Shown here one piece after another: positions 26,426 through 35,361 of a DNA stretch of 64,000 nucleotides; the stretch's first letter is position 1, and every line of letters starts with the position of its first letter. The notes below the pieces were generated by a model. The model was given only the letters and a program-made list of their open reading frames with translations, searched no databases and was not told where the DNA came from. The translations under genes were made by a program, and so were the position numbers. The DNA comes from Dinoroseobacter sp034111085 (lineage in GTDB: Bacteria; Pseudomonadota; Alphaproteobacteria; Rhodobacterales; Rhodobacteraceae), in the NCBI GenBank assembly GCA_034111085.1, contig JAWUXZ010000034.1:186001-250000 (forward strand), in the 5' to 3' direction.

Positions 26426-27430
26426 TCAGCCAGCGCTGAACGCCCACCGCGTGTGCTGGTGGTACGGTGCGTTTGGCGTGACCTCGATACTTGGCCAACC
26501 GTCGTGGTTTGCTGCATCGGGCCAACCCTGCGCCTCAAGCGCGATACCGGAATACCGGGGGTAGGGCGCGCCGTGATGGCCGATGAAATTGCCAGTGTCG
26601 AAGCTTCCGAAATCAAACAGTTGCAGGCCGGGCTCTGTCGTAGACATCTCCATGGTGATGCCGGTTTCGCCAGTGATCCGTGCGGCGCGCGTCAGTGGGC
26701 GTTTCGCGTCCGCAAGCACGTAGTTCAAGTCAAACATCCGATCAGGGCTCGCCGCAAACCGCGTCGGCGTGCGGAAATCGTATTGCGTGCCTTCCACTGG
26801 CATCACCCGCCCTGTGACCATCAGGTCCGTGTCATTCTCGGTAAAGTTATCCGCAAAAATCTGCACCAGATGCCCGCCTGTATCCAAGCTTCCGTCGAGG
26901 TTCCAATACGAGTGGTTCGCCAGATTGATCAGCGTCGCCGTGTCGGTCTGCGCCACCAGCACCAGATCGAGTGCGGCGTCGATCACGCGGTACTCCGCCC
27001 TGATCACGCGATTGCCGGGAAAGCCAGAAAGCCCATCGGGCAAGGCCAGTTCCAGCACCGCGTGGGTGGGCGAGGTTTCGATAATGCGCCAGACGCTGAC
27101 ATGCGGCCCATGTGTTCCGCCATGTTTGGTATGCGCGCCGTCCATATTGGTCTCGAACTGGTGCGTAACCCCGGCAATCGGTGCGCTGGCACCCCGTATG
27201 CGGTTCACCACGGGGCCAATTACCGAGCCAAAGCTCTTCATCGGTCCTGCATAAGCCGCCAAATCCGGCCCGCCGAGTGTTAGCGAATGATCGACGCCGC
27301 AAAGCCGCACGTCTTGCAGCACAGCCCCCCAAGTCAGGATCGAGGCGCTCAGCGCGTCGCTGCCAATGGTGATCTTCTCGACGATCTCGCCCGCAGGCGT
27401 CGTTCCAAACTGCGTGATCTCGGCGCTCAT
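26426..27430 (-). CDS. galM: Aldose 1-epimerase (mutarotase)
   Basis: 334-aa enzyme that interconverts alpha and beta anomers of sugars such as galactose and glucose. Family regions are clear: SILTWGAVLQDVRL near the N-terminus, VVNRIRGA, and TLINLANHSYWNLDG with the catalytic His. The late IALEAQGWPDAANH contains the catalytic Glu. It is 9 bases downstream of the uncharacterised 174-aa gene in the minus-strand run. Length is normal. Confidence 0.94.
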   Translation of the reverse strand: MSAEITQFGTTPAGEIVEKITIGSDALSASILTWGAVLQDVRLCGVDHSLTLGGPDLAAYAGPMKSFGSVIGPVVNRIRGASAPIAGVTHQFETNMDGAHTKHGGTHGPHVSVWRIIETSPTHAVLELALPDGLSGFPGNRVIRAEYRVIDAALDLVLVAQTDTATLINLANHSYWNLDGSLDTGGHLVQIFADNFTENDTDLMVTGRVMPVEGTQYDFRTPTRFAASPDRMFDLNYVLADAKRPLTRAARITGETGITMEMSTTEPGLQLFDFGSFDTGNFIGHHGAPYPRYSGIALEAQGWPDAANHDGWPSIEVTPNAPYHQHTRWAFSAG

Positions 27431-27439
27431 GCTGTATCC

Positions 27440-27964
27440 TCAGTCGTTATCGATTTGGCCCGCGCCTGCGCCCGCCGCAGTCTCGGGCGTTGCGGGCACC
27501 AAAGCCCCAAGGCCTAGGGTCTTCAACCCGTCCCACACGGTATCTTCCACCGGAAACGGCGAGGGCGTGTGGGTCCGGTCCGGTTGCCCGCCGCCGCCCT
27601 TGCGCAACCCGTAGCGGGGGTGCGCGCCTGTGATCTGCCACGTTCCCTCGCGCGTGCGGGCGTAGCCTTCCAGCAGCGTAATATCGGCTTGAGTGGTAAC
27701 GTTAAGGGGACCACTTTCGGCCAAGTCAAAAGCGCTGGACGCCAACAGCGGCAGGCAGTCGCCCACCAGCGTTTGATCCGACAGGCGCGGCGAGACTGGG
27801 TTTGGCCCGAGCGCTGCCAGCACCAGTGCCGCACCGTCCAGCACGTGTTCGCAGAGCGACAGCCCAGCCGCCGTCAATTCATCGACAATCCCCGGCGGCA
27901 GGCCTCGGCCAATTCCGGCGCGCGTCATCAAGGCAGACAATTCAGAGCGCGCGGCGTAGATCAT
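27440..27964 (-). CDS. Uncharacterised 174-aa protein (possibly DUF3726)
   Basis: The protein begins MIYAARSELSALMTRAGIGRG and has an Ala/Leu/Gly-rich sequence without membrane segments. A conserved-looking core is GVPPGIVDELT-like (here GLPPGIVDELTAAG) and the later YGLRKGGGG. It overlaps the preceding 525-aa gene by ATGA, and galM follows after 9 bases. I think this is the DUF3726 family seen in Rhodobacterales beside dipeptidase genes, but that memory is weak. Function unknown. Confidence 0.72.
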   Translation of the reverse strand: MIYAARSELSALMTRAGIGRGLPPGIVDELTAAGLSLCEHVLDGAALVLAALGPNPVSPRLSDQTLVGDCLPLLASSAFDLAESGPLNVTTQADITLLEGYARTREGTWQITGAHPRYGLRKGGGGQPDRTHTPSPFPVEDTVWDGLKTLGLGALVPATPETAAGAGAGQIDND

Positions 27965-29538
27965 CCCAGAACCGGGAATGACCAGTCGTCGGTCGCAGTA
28001 CCAGCGGCAACTTCCTCGGCCAAAGGTGCACCTTGGAACAGCGTCACGCGGGTCCAGCGGTCAGATTTTGGATCAAACTTCGATGCACCGAACACCGCCA
28101 GCTTCGCGCGCAGCAGATCAATCGGACGGGTCGCGACGTCCAGCACGTTATCGCGAACTTCCGCATAAGGCAGGTCCGCGACGGCCTGCACGCGGCGCGC
28201 GATACGACGATGTTCGGGCGCAGTCATTAGCAGGCTGGCCAGCGGTGCGCCCGGATCAGCCTTACGCAGATCCAGATCGAACGCCTGCACTTGGCGCGCA
28301 ATATCCAGCGGACTTTCGCGATCGGCACCGGGGATCTCATGGCGCTCGCCCAAACGCGGCTCTAGCTTATCCTCGGACACGTACCAAAACAGATCCTGTG
28401 CACCGGGCGCTTTGAGGTCGATTGCCAGCGCCCAACCATAGGCGCGCTCAAGCTTGTCGCGCATCCGAGCGGTGCTGAGCGCGATGTTGAAGCTGGGGGC
28501 ATTATCGTCGCACATCTGCTCGCATAGGTCGTCGACCAGCGCTGGATGCGCCTCCAACAAAACTGCGACCGCCAGTTCCTGACATTCCGCGCTCTTGTCT
28601 TGGACATCCGCCCAAAGGCTTATGGGATTCAGGGTTTCCAACTCCGCGCGCAGCACCTCGATCCGGGGCATTTGCACAGGGTCGTCAACGCTCCATTCCG
28701 CGACATGCGCCTTCGCGCGCGCTAGTAAAGCCGTTAACGCAGCTACATCCGCAGGCGCATCTAGCACCCGCGCCAAAGCCGTCTCGCGGGCCTGAACCCA
28801 AGCATGAAGCAACCCCGGATGGTTCACCAAGAACGGCGCCATACCAAGACCAGTGGAGTTCCCAATTCCCAGATGCCGTTTCAACCGCGCATCCAGCGGC
28901 ACGGCTTTATCGCCGCCCTTGGCGCGTGCGACATGCTCGACCAGATCGAGGGTAAATTGTCGGATCAGCCAAACTGTCAGCATCTCAGCAGCGAACGGTC
29001 CGTCCAAAACAGCCCGGTGCTTGAACCGGTCCCGATCCGCAATCCCGAACTTGCCGTTGCCGTAGACAGCCGTCGTGCGCATCAAATAGCCAATCGCACC
29101 GATCTGTGCGGCGTCGGGTTGTTGGCCCGTCGCCAAGGCGTCCGCAACATGGGCAAACAGGCGCATGGATTTGTTCGCCCGGCTTAAAGTCAACTCGGTC
29201 GGCTGCATTCGGCCGGCTTCTTGGCGCGGCACTTCACTTGCCAATCGATCCAGATCAGCGGTTCTCGGCACGCCGTCAAACAGCGCAAATGTTGTATCCC
29301 AGACTTCCGCAATCACCCGGTCAGTGCGCGCGTCATCGGGAATGGCATTGGAATAGGCGATCAGCGAATAGATATGCCCGCCGAGCGGCACCGACAGCAC
29401 CGCGCGGCCGTGGCCTTGGGCGTCGATGTCCCAAACCGGGCGGGTCACTTCTGCCTTTTGGGCAATCAACGCACGTAAAAGGCGGCGCATGAAACTCAGT
29501 CGGGTGGGAAAGGACGCGCCCAGACGGTCCAGCCGCAT
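27961..29538 (-). CDS. Uncharacterised 525-aa cytoplasmic protein
   Basis: No family recognised. The protein looks soluble and mostly alpha-helical, rich in Ala, Leu and acidic residues, without signal peptide or membrane segments. Visible stretches include DIDAQGHGRAVLSVPLGGHIYSL near the N-terminus, GIGNSTGLGMAPFLVNHP in the middle, and EDKLEPRLGERHEIPG. ATG 29538 gives a start 40 bases after the dipeptidase stop; the frame is open to 29664, but that part overlaps the dipeptidase gene. It overlaps the 174-aa gene by ATGA and belongs to the soe-dipeptidase run. Confidence 0.75.
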   Translation of the reverse strand: MRLDRLGASFPTRLSFMRRLLRALIAQKAEVTRPVWDIDAQGHGRAVLSVPLGGHIYSLIAYSNAIPDDARTDRVIAEVWDTTFALFDGVPRTADLDRLASEVPRQEAGRMQPTELTLSRANKSMRLFAHVADALATGQQPDAAQIGAIGYLMRTTAVYGNGKFGIADRDRFKHRAVLDGPFAAEMLTVWLIRQFTLDLVEHVARAKGGDKAVPLDARLKRHLGIGNSTGLGMAPFLVNHPGLLHAWVQARETALARVLDAPADVAALTALLARAKAHVAEWSVDDPVQMPRIEVLRAELETLNPISLWADVQDKSAECQELAVAVLLEAHPALVDDLCEQMCDDNAPSFNIALSTARMRDKLERAYGWALAIDLKAPGAQDLFWYVSEDKLEPRLGERHEIPGADRESPLDIARQVQAFDLDLRKADPGAPLASLLMTAPEHRRIARRVQAVADLPYAEVRDNVLDVATRPIDLLRAKLAVFGASKFDPKSDRWTRVTLFQGAPLAEEVAAGTATDDWSFPVLG

Positions 29539-29578
29539 AACGAGATTTGGATCACGCAATGCGCGGGTGTGCGAGGTT

Positions 29579-30562
29579 TCAGGATTCAGGCTCAAACGCG
29601 GTCTCCCAGAAGCGCAACCAATTCTCGCCCATGATGCCCGCAATCTCGGCTGCGTCAAACCCAACGTCGCGCAAGCCCTGCGCTATAGTGTCAAAGCTTG
29701 TGTTGTTCTCGAACCACGGTGGCTGCGGCGGAAAGCCCGCCTGCGCGGCACTGCCCTCGCCGTAATCGAGGTCTCGCGTCCAGCGTCCGTTGCGCATCCA
29801 TGTGACGATGCTGTCGGGCTGATCTTGGCACAGGTCCGAGCCGATCCCGATATGGTGTGCGCCGTAGCGCGAGGCTGCGTCCGCCGTCATTTGGCAAAAG
29901 CTCTGCAATGTGCAGGCAGATCCGTCCTTCAGATGGTGCGGATAAAGCGAGAACCCGATCATCCCGCCCGCGTCCGTCAACGCGCGGATAACCTCGTCGG
30001 ATTTGTTGCGAAGTGCAGCGTGCCACACATGCGGATTGGCGTGGGTGATGGCGATGGGGCGGCTCGACTGCGCGATGGTCTCAAGTGTTGAGCGCTCGCC
30101 AGAATGGCTCATATCGATCAGGATGCCGAGGCGGTTCATCTCGGCAACGACTTTTTTGCCCATACGTGTCAGGCCAGTGTCGTCGTCTTCATAGCAGCCC
30201 GTCGCCAGTAGCGATTGATTGTTATAGGTCAGCTGCATCACGCGCAGACCCAGATCATGCCAGATTGCCAGTAGCCCCAGATCATCTTCAATCGGTTGCG
30301 CGGTCTGGAAGCCAAAAATGATCGCTGTGCGGCCCTCGTCACGCGCGGCGCGAATATCAGCCGCCGAGCGCGCAGGTCTGATCAGATCGGCGTGGCGCAA
30401 GAACATCTCGTTCCACGCTTCGACGTTTAGGACCGCCTCGCGGAAGCTCTCGTGGTAGGCAATCGTGACATGAACTGCATCAACTCCGCCTGCGCGCATC
30501 TGCTCAAATATCTTACGTGACCAGTTGGCGTATTGGAGTGCGTCGATGCGAATGGATGTCAT
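29579..30562 (-). CDS. Membrane-dipeptidase family protein (peptidase M19)
   Basis: 327-aa zinc hydrolase of the renal-dipeptidase fold. Metal-ligand regions are present as LIDMSHSGERST (His), AITHANPHVW (His) and HHIGIGSDLCQDQ (Asp). The usual HxD at the N-terminus is weak here (GVDAVHVTIAYHE), so the metal site may differ. No signal peptide, so cytoplasmic. The start overlaps the soeC stop by 4 bases. M19 proteins cleave dipeptides, often with a D-residue; the substrate here is unknown. Confidence 0.9.
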   Translation of the reverse strand: MTSIRIDALQYANWSRKIFEQMRAGGVDAVHVTIAYHESFREAVLNVEAWNEMFLRHADLIRPARSAADIRAARDEGRTAIIFGFQTAQPIEDDLGLLAIWHDLGLRVMQLTYNNQSLLATGCYEDDDTGLTRMGKKVVAEMNRLGILIDMSHSGERSTLETIAQSSRPIAITHANPHVWHAALRNKSDEVIRALTDAGGMIGFSLYPHHLKDGSACTLQSFCQMTADAASRYGAHHIGIGSDLCQDQPDSIVTWMRNGRWTRDLDYGEGSAAQAGFPPQPPWFENNTSFDTIAQGLRDVGFDAAEIAGIMGENWLRFWETAFEPES

Positions 30563-31434
30563 CCATGTTTCCCGTAATAGAGCCCGACAACATGCTCAGC
30601 TTCGGCAAAAAACAGCCAACGCAGGGCCAGAACACCACCAAGGTGTAGCACAATCACTGGGATCGCAATCAGATGGCCGACAGGCAGCGCGATCAACAGC
30701 AACCAAGGCACAAGCAGACCCAAACCCATACCGATAAGGCGCAGGCGCGTGGCGTGTTTGCGCCCAATCTGGTGGACCATTTCCTTCATCAGATAATTGG
30801 TGCCGGTATGGGGGGCTTCAAACATCCGCATCTCGCCACCATGCAGGCCTGTGGCCGTGTTCAGGGTATGGCCGCGCTCGGAAAACCGCTTATCGCCGCT
30901 TTGGAACGCGTAGGCTTGGATGCCGAAGGCCACGATTAACAATGGCGCTGCAACAGCCAGCTTCGACGCCAGCAGTGCGCCGCCTGCAAGGCTCAGGCAC
31001 AAAAACAGCGCCGGCGTGGTCCAGTGGTTCCAGCGCGGTACAGTTTTCATCTGGGTGTAGATCATCGAGGTGGTAAACACCGTCGCAAGGCTAAGGGCCG
31101 CGCCGATCCATCCAAGAAACGCCACTTTGGTGTCAAAGAAGATCGCCAGCAGCGCGTATAGGCCCAGCACGGTCAAAGCGGCCACTGCGCAAACACCTTC
31201 GCGACTAAGCCAGCTTGTTTTCCACTGGCTAAAGGCCCGCCAAGCGCGCTCAGGGTGCCCAAGGTGAAAGGTCGAAGACAGCAAGCCGCCTACAGAGAGT
31301 GCGTAGCCGATAAAGAAGAAAGTGAACAAAACCCAACCGTCCACATCGGGCATGTTGAGGCCGAGGAAGGTCAGCAGTCCAAAGCCAAGGCCGGACAGCG
31401 TGGTAAACATGATAATACTTGGGGCTGGATGCAT
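30559..31434 (-). CDS. soeC: Membrane anchor subunit of sulfite dehydrogenase (DmsC/SoeC-type)
   Basis: 291-aa inner-membrane protein with eight hydrophobic segments, of the DmsC/NrfD-like anchor family. It begins MHPAPSIIMFTTLSGLG and has SSTFHLGHPERAWRA, a family signature. In SoeABC this subunit passes electrons from sulfite to the quinone pool. The ATG lies directly after the soeB stop (TAGATG). The SoeC call rests on the genes beside it. Confidence 0.88.
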   Translation of the reverse strand: MHPAPSIIMFTTLSGLGFGLLTFLGLNMPDVDGWVLFTFFFIGYALSVGGLLSSTFHLGHPERAWRAFSQWKTSWLSREGVCAVAALTVLGLYALLAIFFDTKVAFLGWIGAALSLATVFTTSMIYTQMKTVPRWNHWTTPALFLCLSLAGGALLASKLAVAAPLLIVAFGIQAYAFQSGDKRFSERGHTLNTATGLHGGEMRMFEAPHTGTNYLMKEMVHQIGRKHATRLRLIGMGLGLLVPWLLLIALPVGHLIAIPVIVLHLGGVLALRWLFFAEAEHVVGLYYGKHG

Positions 31435-32205
31435 CTAGTTTACGCCTCCGGGAAGTTTGTCGAGCGTCTTGTCCAGCCAACCCAGGAAGCCGTGGGATTC
31501 TGTGGCAACAGGCATAAGCAGCGGCGCGAGGATGTCGATCTGAGGTTCGGGCTGCGCGTCGGTCTTGGGCCGCGGGGGGAGGTATTTGTTAACAGGTTTG
31601 GTGCCCTGTTCGGGCATCAGATCAATGCCGCCGCGCTCGGCCACAAGCACCGACACGTTGCTTTCGGGGTCTGCGAAATCGCCAAAATGGCGCGCATTTG
31701 AGGGACAGGTGCGCACGCAAGCAGGCTCGCGGTCTTCTTCCGGCAAGTTCTCGTTATAGATGCGGTCTACGCAGAGCGTGCATTTCTTCATGACGCCGGC
31801 TTCAGCATCCATTTCGCGCGCGCCGTAAGGGCAGGCCCATGCACATAGACCGCAGCCAATGCAGGCATCCTCGTTGACCAGCACGATCCCATCTTCTTGC
31901 CGCTTATAGCTGGCCCCGGTTGGGCAGACGGTGACGCATGGCGCGTCCTCGCAATGCAGGCAAGATTTCGGAAAATGCACGATCTGTGCGGGCGCATCTT
32001 TTGGGGTGATCTCGTAGCTGTGCACGCGGTTCAGGAATGTGCCAGAGGGGGCCGCGCCATACGCATCCTGATCGCTTAGTGGCGCGCCATAATTCTCGGT
32101 GTTCCAGCCTTTGCAGGAGATCACGCAGGCATGGCAGCCCACGCAAGTATCTAGATCAATAACGAGGCCAAGTTTCTTGTTGGTGCTTTCAGGCAGCTGG
32201 GTCAT
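31435..32205 (-). CDS. soeB: Iron-sulfur subunit of sulfite dehydrogenase (four-cluster ferredoxin)
   Basis: 256-aa DmsB/SoeB-type electron-transfer protein. Four Cys groups for [4Fe-4S] clusters are visible: CVGCHACVISCKGW, CLHCEDAPCVTVCPTG, CIGCGLCAWACPYG and CTLCVDR...CVRTCP. No Tat signal. The C-terminal extension (KYLPPRPKTDAQPEPQIDIL) is beyond the cluster core. ATG 32205 was chosen over the codon at 32427, because it overlaps the stop of the 45-aa gene (ATGA) and follows TAGGAGG (32212-32218). Confidence 0.92.
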   Translation of the reverse strand: MTQLPESTNKKLGLVIDLDTCVGCHACVISCKGWNTENYGAPLSDQDAYGAAPSGTFLNRVHSYEITPKDAPAQIVHFPKSCLHCEDAPCVTVCPTGASYKRQEDGIVLVNEDACIGCGLCAWACPYGAREMDAEAGVMKKCTLCVDRIYNENLPEEDREPACVRTCPSNARHFGDFADPESNVSVLVAERGGIDLMPEQGTKPVNKYLPPRPKTDAQPEPQIDILAPLLMPVATESHGFLGWLDKTLDKLPGGVN

Positions 32206-32339
32206 GCCACGCCTCCTATAAGCGACAGGGGCGCGAAGGCCGCCTGCGCGTTCACTTCGCGGATAATATACAGCACGAAGCTGCCAAAGGTGACGGTGAC
32301 GAACAGCGCGATCAGCAGAAGCGTTTTGCGCGGGGTCAT
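32202..32339 (-). CDS. 45-aa single-span membrane peptide between soeA and soeB
   Basis: The peptide begins MTPRKTLLLIALFVTVTFGS and has one strong membrane segment (about residues 6-26), then REVNAQAAFAPLSLIGGVA. Its ATG overlaps the soeA stop (ATGA) and its TGA overlaps the soeB ATG, so it is tightly coupled on both sides. The soeB ribosome site lies inside its last codons. It may be a small subunit or assembly factor of the sulfite dehydrogenase. No family recognised. Confidence 0.8.
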   Translation of the reverse strand: MTPRKTLLLIALFVTVTFGSFVLYIIREVNAQAAFAPLSLIGGVA

Positions 32340-35119
32340 TCGCCCACCCCCTGACCTTGGACTTCAGGGAAGACCGGTTGCGCCTCGGCGGGTGCCTCGA
32401 CTTTCTCAACCCGTACGCGCAGGTCAAACCAAGCGGCTTGGCCCGTAACCGGATCCGAGTTCGAATACCGCATCCCGTCGCCCTTTGGCGGCAGCAGGTC
32501 TGAGATCAGGTGGTTGAGCAAGAAACCTTCGGTCGCCTCAGGTGCGTCCTTGTCCAGCGCCCAAGCCCCTTTGCGTTTGCCAATCGCGTTCCACGTCCAG
32601 ACGGTTTTGGAGTTCAACGCGCCCATATGCGCAACAGGCACAGTGATCTCGCCATGGGGCGACGAAACCTTTGCCCAGTCGCCTTCCTCAAACCCATTCG
32701 ATTGCCACACGTCCGTGGGCACATAGAGCGGGTTGCGACCATGGATCTGGCGCAGCCACGCGTTTTGCGAGCCCCACGAGTGATACATCGCCATCGGACG
32801 TTGGGTCAGCGCGTGCAGCGGATAGGCGTCTTGATCGACATCCTCGCCAAACGGCGCATACCAGAACGGCAATGGGTCCATCGCCTTCTTGAGGCGTTCG
32901 CGCAGATGATCTGGTGGTTGAATATCGCCAATACCTTCGGCAGCGGCCTGCATTCGGCGCAACGGCTCGACATATAACTGGAACAGATAGGGCTGTTCTT
33001 TGTCGTAAAAGCCCTTCTCGACCGCCCACTCCTGATAGCGCTTGTTCCACGGCTTGTAGAACGCGGCTTCTGCGGGGATGTGCTCGGACCAGAAGCCGCC
33101 ATTGTCGATATACTTTTGCAACTGGTCGGGGTTCGCGTCTCCGCGCCCCTTGCCAGACCCGTCTGCATTGCGCCAACCGGCCAACGGCCCAACGCCGGGG
33201 CGTCGAATGTGATTGGTGATGTAGTCGCCATAATCGGCGTATTTCTGACTGCCATCTTCGTTCACAAAGCCCGGCAGGTTCAGCAAAGCGCCGAGCTCGC
33301 ACAGCATCGATTGGAAGGCTTTGACATCGCGGTCAGGCTCGATCACAGGCCAACGAATGGCGTCGGCAACCGCGTCAGCCTCGCAGATCGGACGGTCGAG
33401 CAGCGAGATGCAATCGTGGCGCTCCAGATACGTTGTGTCCGGCAAGATCAGGTCAGCATAGGCCACCATTTCCGAGCTGTAGGCGTCCGAGTATATGATT
33501 CGAGGGATCACATAATTGCCGTCCTCGTCTTCATCCGTCAGCATCTTCATCGTGCCAGCGGTGTTCATCGACGAGTTCCACGCCATGTTCGCCATATACA
33601 GGAAAAGCGTGTCGACTTTATACGGATCGCCCGCATGAGCGTTGGCAATCACAGTGTGCATCAAGCCGTGCGCCGATAGCGGGTTTTCCCACGAGAACGC
33701 CTTGTCGATGCGGATTGGCTTGCCGTCTTTGTCCAGCGCCAGATCAGCGGGCCCATGCGGATAACCCAAATGCGGTCCATCTAAGGGCGCGCCGGGCGTG
33801 ACTTTGAAGTGCGGCTTGGGGTGCGCGGTCGCAGGCTTTGGGTAGGGCGGCTTGAAGCGGAAACCGCCGGGCGTCTCAACCGCACCAAGGATGATCTGCA
33901 ACACATGCAGCGCGCGCGCAGTCTGGAACCCGTTGGAGTGGGCCGAGATACCGCGCATGGCATGGAATGCCACCGGACGTCCGGTCATTTTGGTGTGCTT
34001 GCGACCTCGGAAATCGGTCCATTCCTGGTCGATCTCAATGGCCTCGTCAAAGGCCACACGCGCAATCTCGGCGGCAATGGCGCGGATGCGGGCGGCAGAA
34101 ATGCCAACCTGCTCGGCCACATTCTCAGGCGCGTATTTTTTGTCCAGATACCGCTCTAGCATCAGGTGGAAGACTGGCTTGTGGGTGATACCCGCATTGC
34201 GCCAACCATTGACCAGATCAGGCTCGATATCGGCTTTATCAAAGCAGCGCGGACGCTTCTGTTTGCGGTCCATCACCAGTTCGCGGCCCTGCTCGTCGCG
34301 CAGGATAAGGCCAAACTCAGGGCTGTCCGGATCGCTATTCACAAGACACGCCGCATTGGTGAACTGGGCGAGGTATTCGAAATCGACCTTGCCCGCGCTC
34401 ATCAACAGATGGATCAGCGACAAGATCAGCAGGCCATCGGTGCCCGGCGTGATACCCACCCATTCATCGGCAATGGCGTTATAGCCTGTGCGGATTGGAT
34501 TAACGCCGATCACCTTCGCGCCACGCGCTTTCAGCTTGCCCAGACCCATCTTGATCGGGTTGCTGTCATGATCCTCGGCCACGCCAAACAGCATGAACAA
34601 TTTGGTGCGGTCCCAATCAGGCTGGCCAAACTCCCAAAACGCGCCGCCCATCGTGTAGATGCCGGCCGCAGCCATATTGACCGAACAAAAGCCGCCATGG
34701 GCCGCGTAATTTGGGGTGCCATAAGCCTGCGCCCAGAACGAGGTAAACGATTGCGACTGGTCGCGCCCGGTAAAGAAGGCCAGCTTCTCAGGGGTTTGGC
34801 GGATCGGCTCTAGCCAGTCCTTGGCGATGCCGAGGGCTTCTTCCCAAGAGATCTCTTCAAACTTGCCTTCGCCGCGCTTTCCAACGCGCTTGAGCGGCGC
34901 TTTCAGCCGCGACGGGGCGGTCACTTGCATGATCCCAGCCGAGCCCTTGGCACATAGCACACCCTTGTTAACGGGGTGATCCTTGTTGCCCTCGATATAC
35001 GAGACTTTGCCGTCTTTAAGGTGGACATTGATCCCGCAGCGACACGCGCACATGTAGCAGGTCGTCTTGCGGATCTCGTCTGAGACACGCGGGCTGAGGT
35101 TGAGTTTAGGTTCTCCCAC
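32336..35119 (-). CDS. soeA: Molybdopterin catalytic subunit of cytoplasmic sulfite dehydrogenase
   Basis: 927-aa DMSO-reductase-family enzyme. The N-terminal cluster motif is CYMCACRCGI with a distant Cys (GVLCAKG). The molybdenum ligand is likely the Cys in AAHGGFCSVNMAAAG. The C-terminal MGD-binding domain is present (LHALTQRPMAMYHSWGSQN). There is no Tat signal, as expected of SoeA, which oxidises sulfite to sulfate in the cytoplasm. Start GTG 35119 is supported by GGAGGG about 10 bases upstream. A cytoplasmic polysulfide- or DMSO-type reductase cannot be excluded. Confidence 0.9.
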   Translation of the reverse strand: MGEPKLNLSPRVSDEIRKTTCYMCACRCGINVHLKDGKVSYIEGNKDHPVNKGVLCAKGSAGIMQVTAPSRLKAPLKRVGKRGEGKFEEISWEEALGIAKDWLEPIRQTPEKLAFFTGRDQSQSFTSFWAQAYGTPNYAAHGGFCSVNMAAAGIYTMGGAFWEFGQPDWDRTKLFMLFGVAEDHDSNPIKMGLGKLKARGAKVIGVNPIRTGYNAIADEWVGITPGTDGLLILSLIHLLMSAGKVDFEYLAQFTNAACLVNSDPDSPEFGLILRDEQGRELVMDRKQKRPRCFDKADIEPDLVNGWRNAGITHKPVFHLMLERYLDKKYAPENVAEQVGISAARIRAIAAEIARVAFDEAIEIDQEWTDFRGRKHTKMTGRPVAFHAMRGISAHSNGFQTARALHVLQIILGAVETPGGFRFKPPYPKPATAHPKPHFKVTPGAPLDGPHLGYPHGPADLALDKDGKPIRIDKAFSWENPLSAHGLMHTVIANAHAGDPYKVDTLFLYMANMAWNSSMNTAGTMKMLTDEDEDGNYVIPRIIYSDAYSSEMVAYADLILPDTTYLERHDCISLLDRPICEADAVADAIRWPVIEPDRDVKAFQSMLCELGALLNLPGFVNEDGSQKYADYGDYITNHIRRPGVGPLAGWRNADGSGKGRGDANPDQLQKYIDNGGFWSEHIPAEAAFYKPWNKRYQEWAVEKGFYDKEQPYLFQLYVEPLRRMQAAAEGIGDIQPPDHLRERLKKAMDPLPFWYAPFGEDVDQDAYPLHALTQRPMAMYHSWGSQNAWLRQIHGRNPLYVPTDVWQSNGFEEGDWAKVSSPHGEITVPVAHMGALNSKTVWTWNAIGKRKGAWALDKDAPEATEGFLLNHLISDLLPPKGDGMRYSNSDPVTGQAAWFDLRVRVEKVEAPAEAQPVFPEVQGQGVGE

Positions 35120-35361
35120 GCGTGCGACCCTCCAATGTCATAGGCTTCTACTTTTGTGGCGAGGAAGCCCGGCTGACGCAACCCTTCCGCGTATCTGGAA
35201 TCAAGAGATCGACCATTCTGGCCTGATTTCGTGCCAGATTGTTGTGCGCAGTACGACCGGAAGGCGTGCCGGGTCGCAAATCCTCGCGCAATGTCGGGTT
35301 TGGCTTCTCGAACGCGAACGCCATGTGAGACAGCAGCGCTGAAGCGGCAGAGGGCCATATT

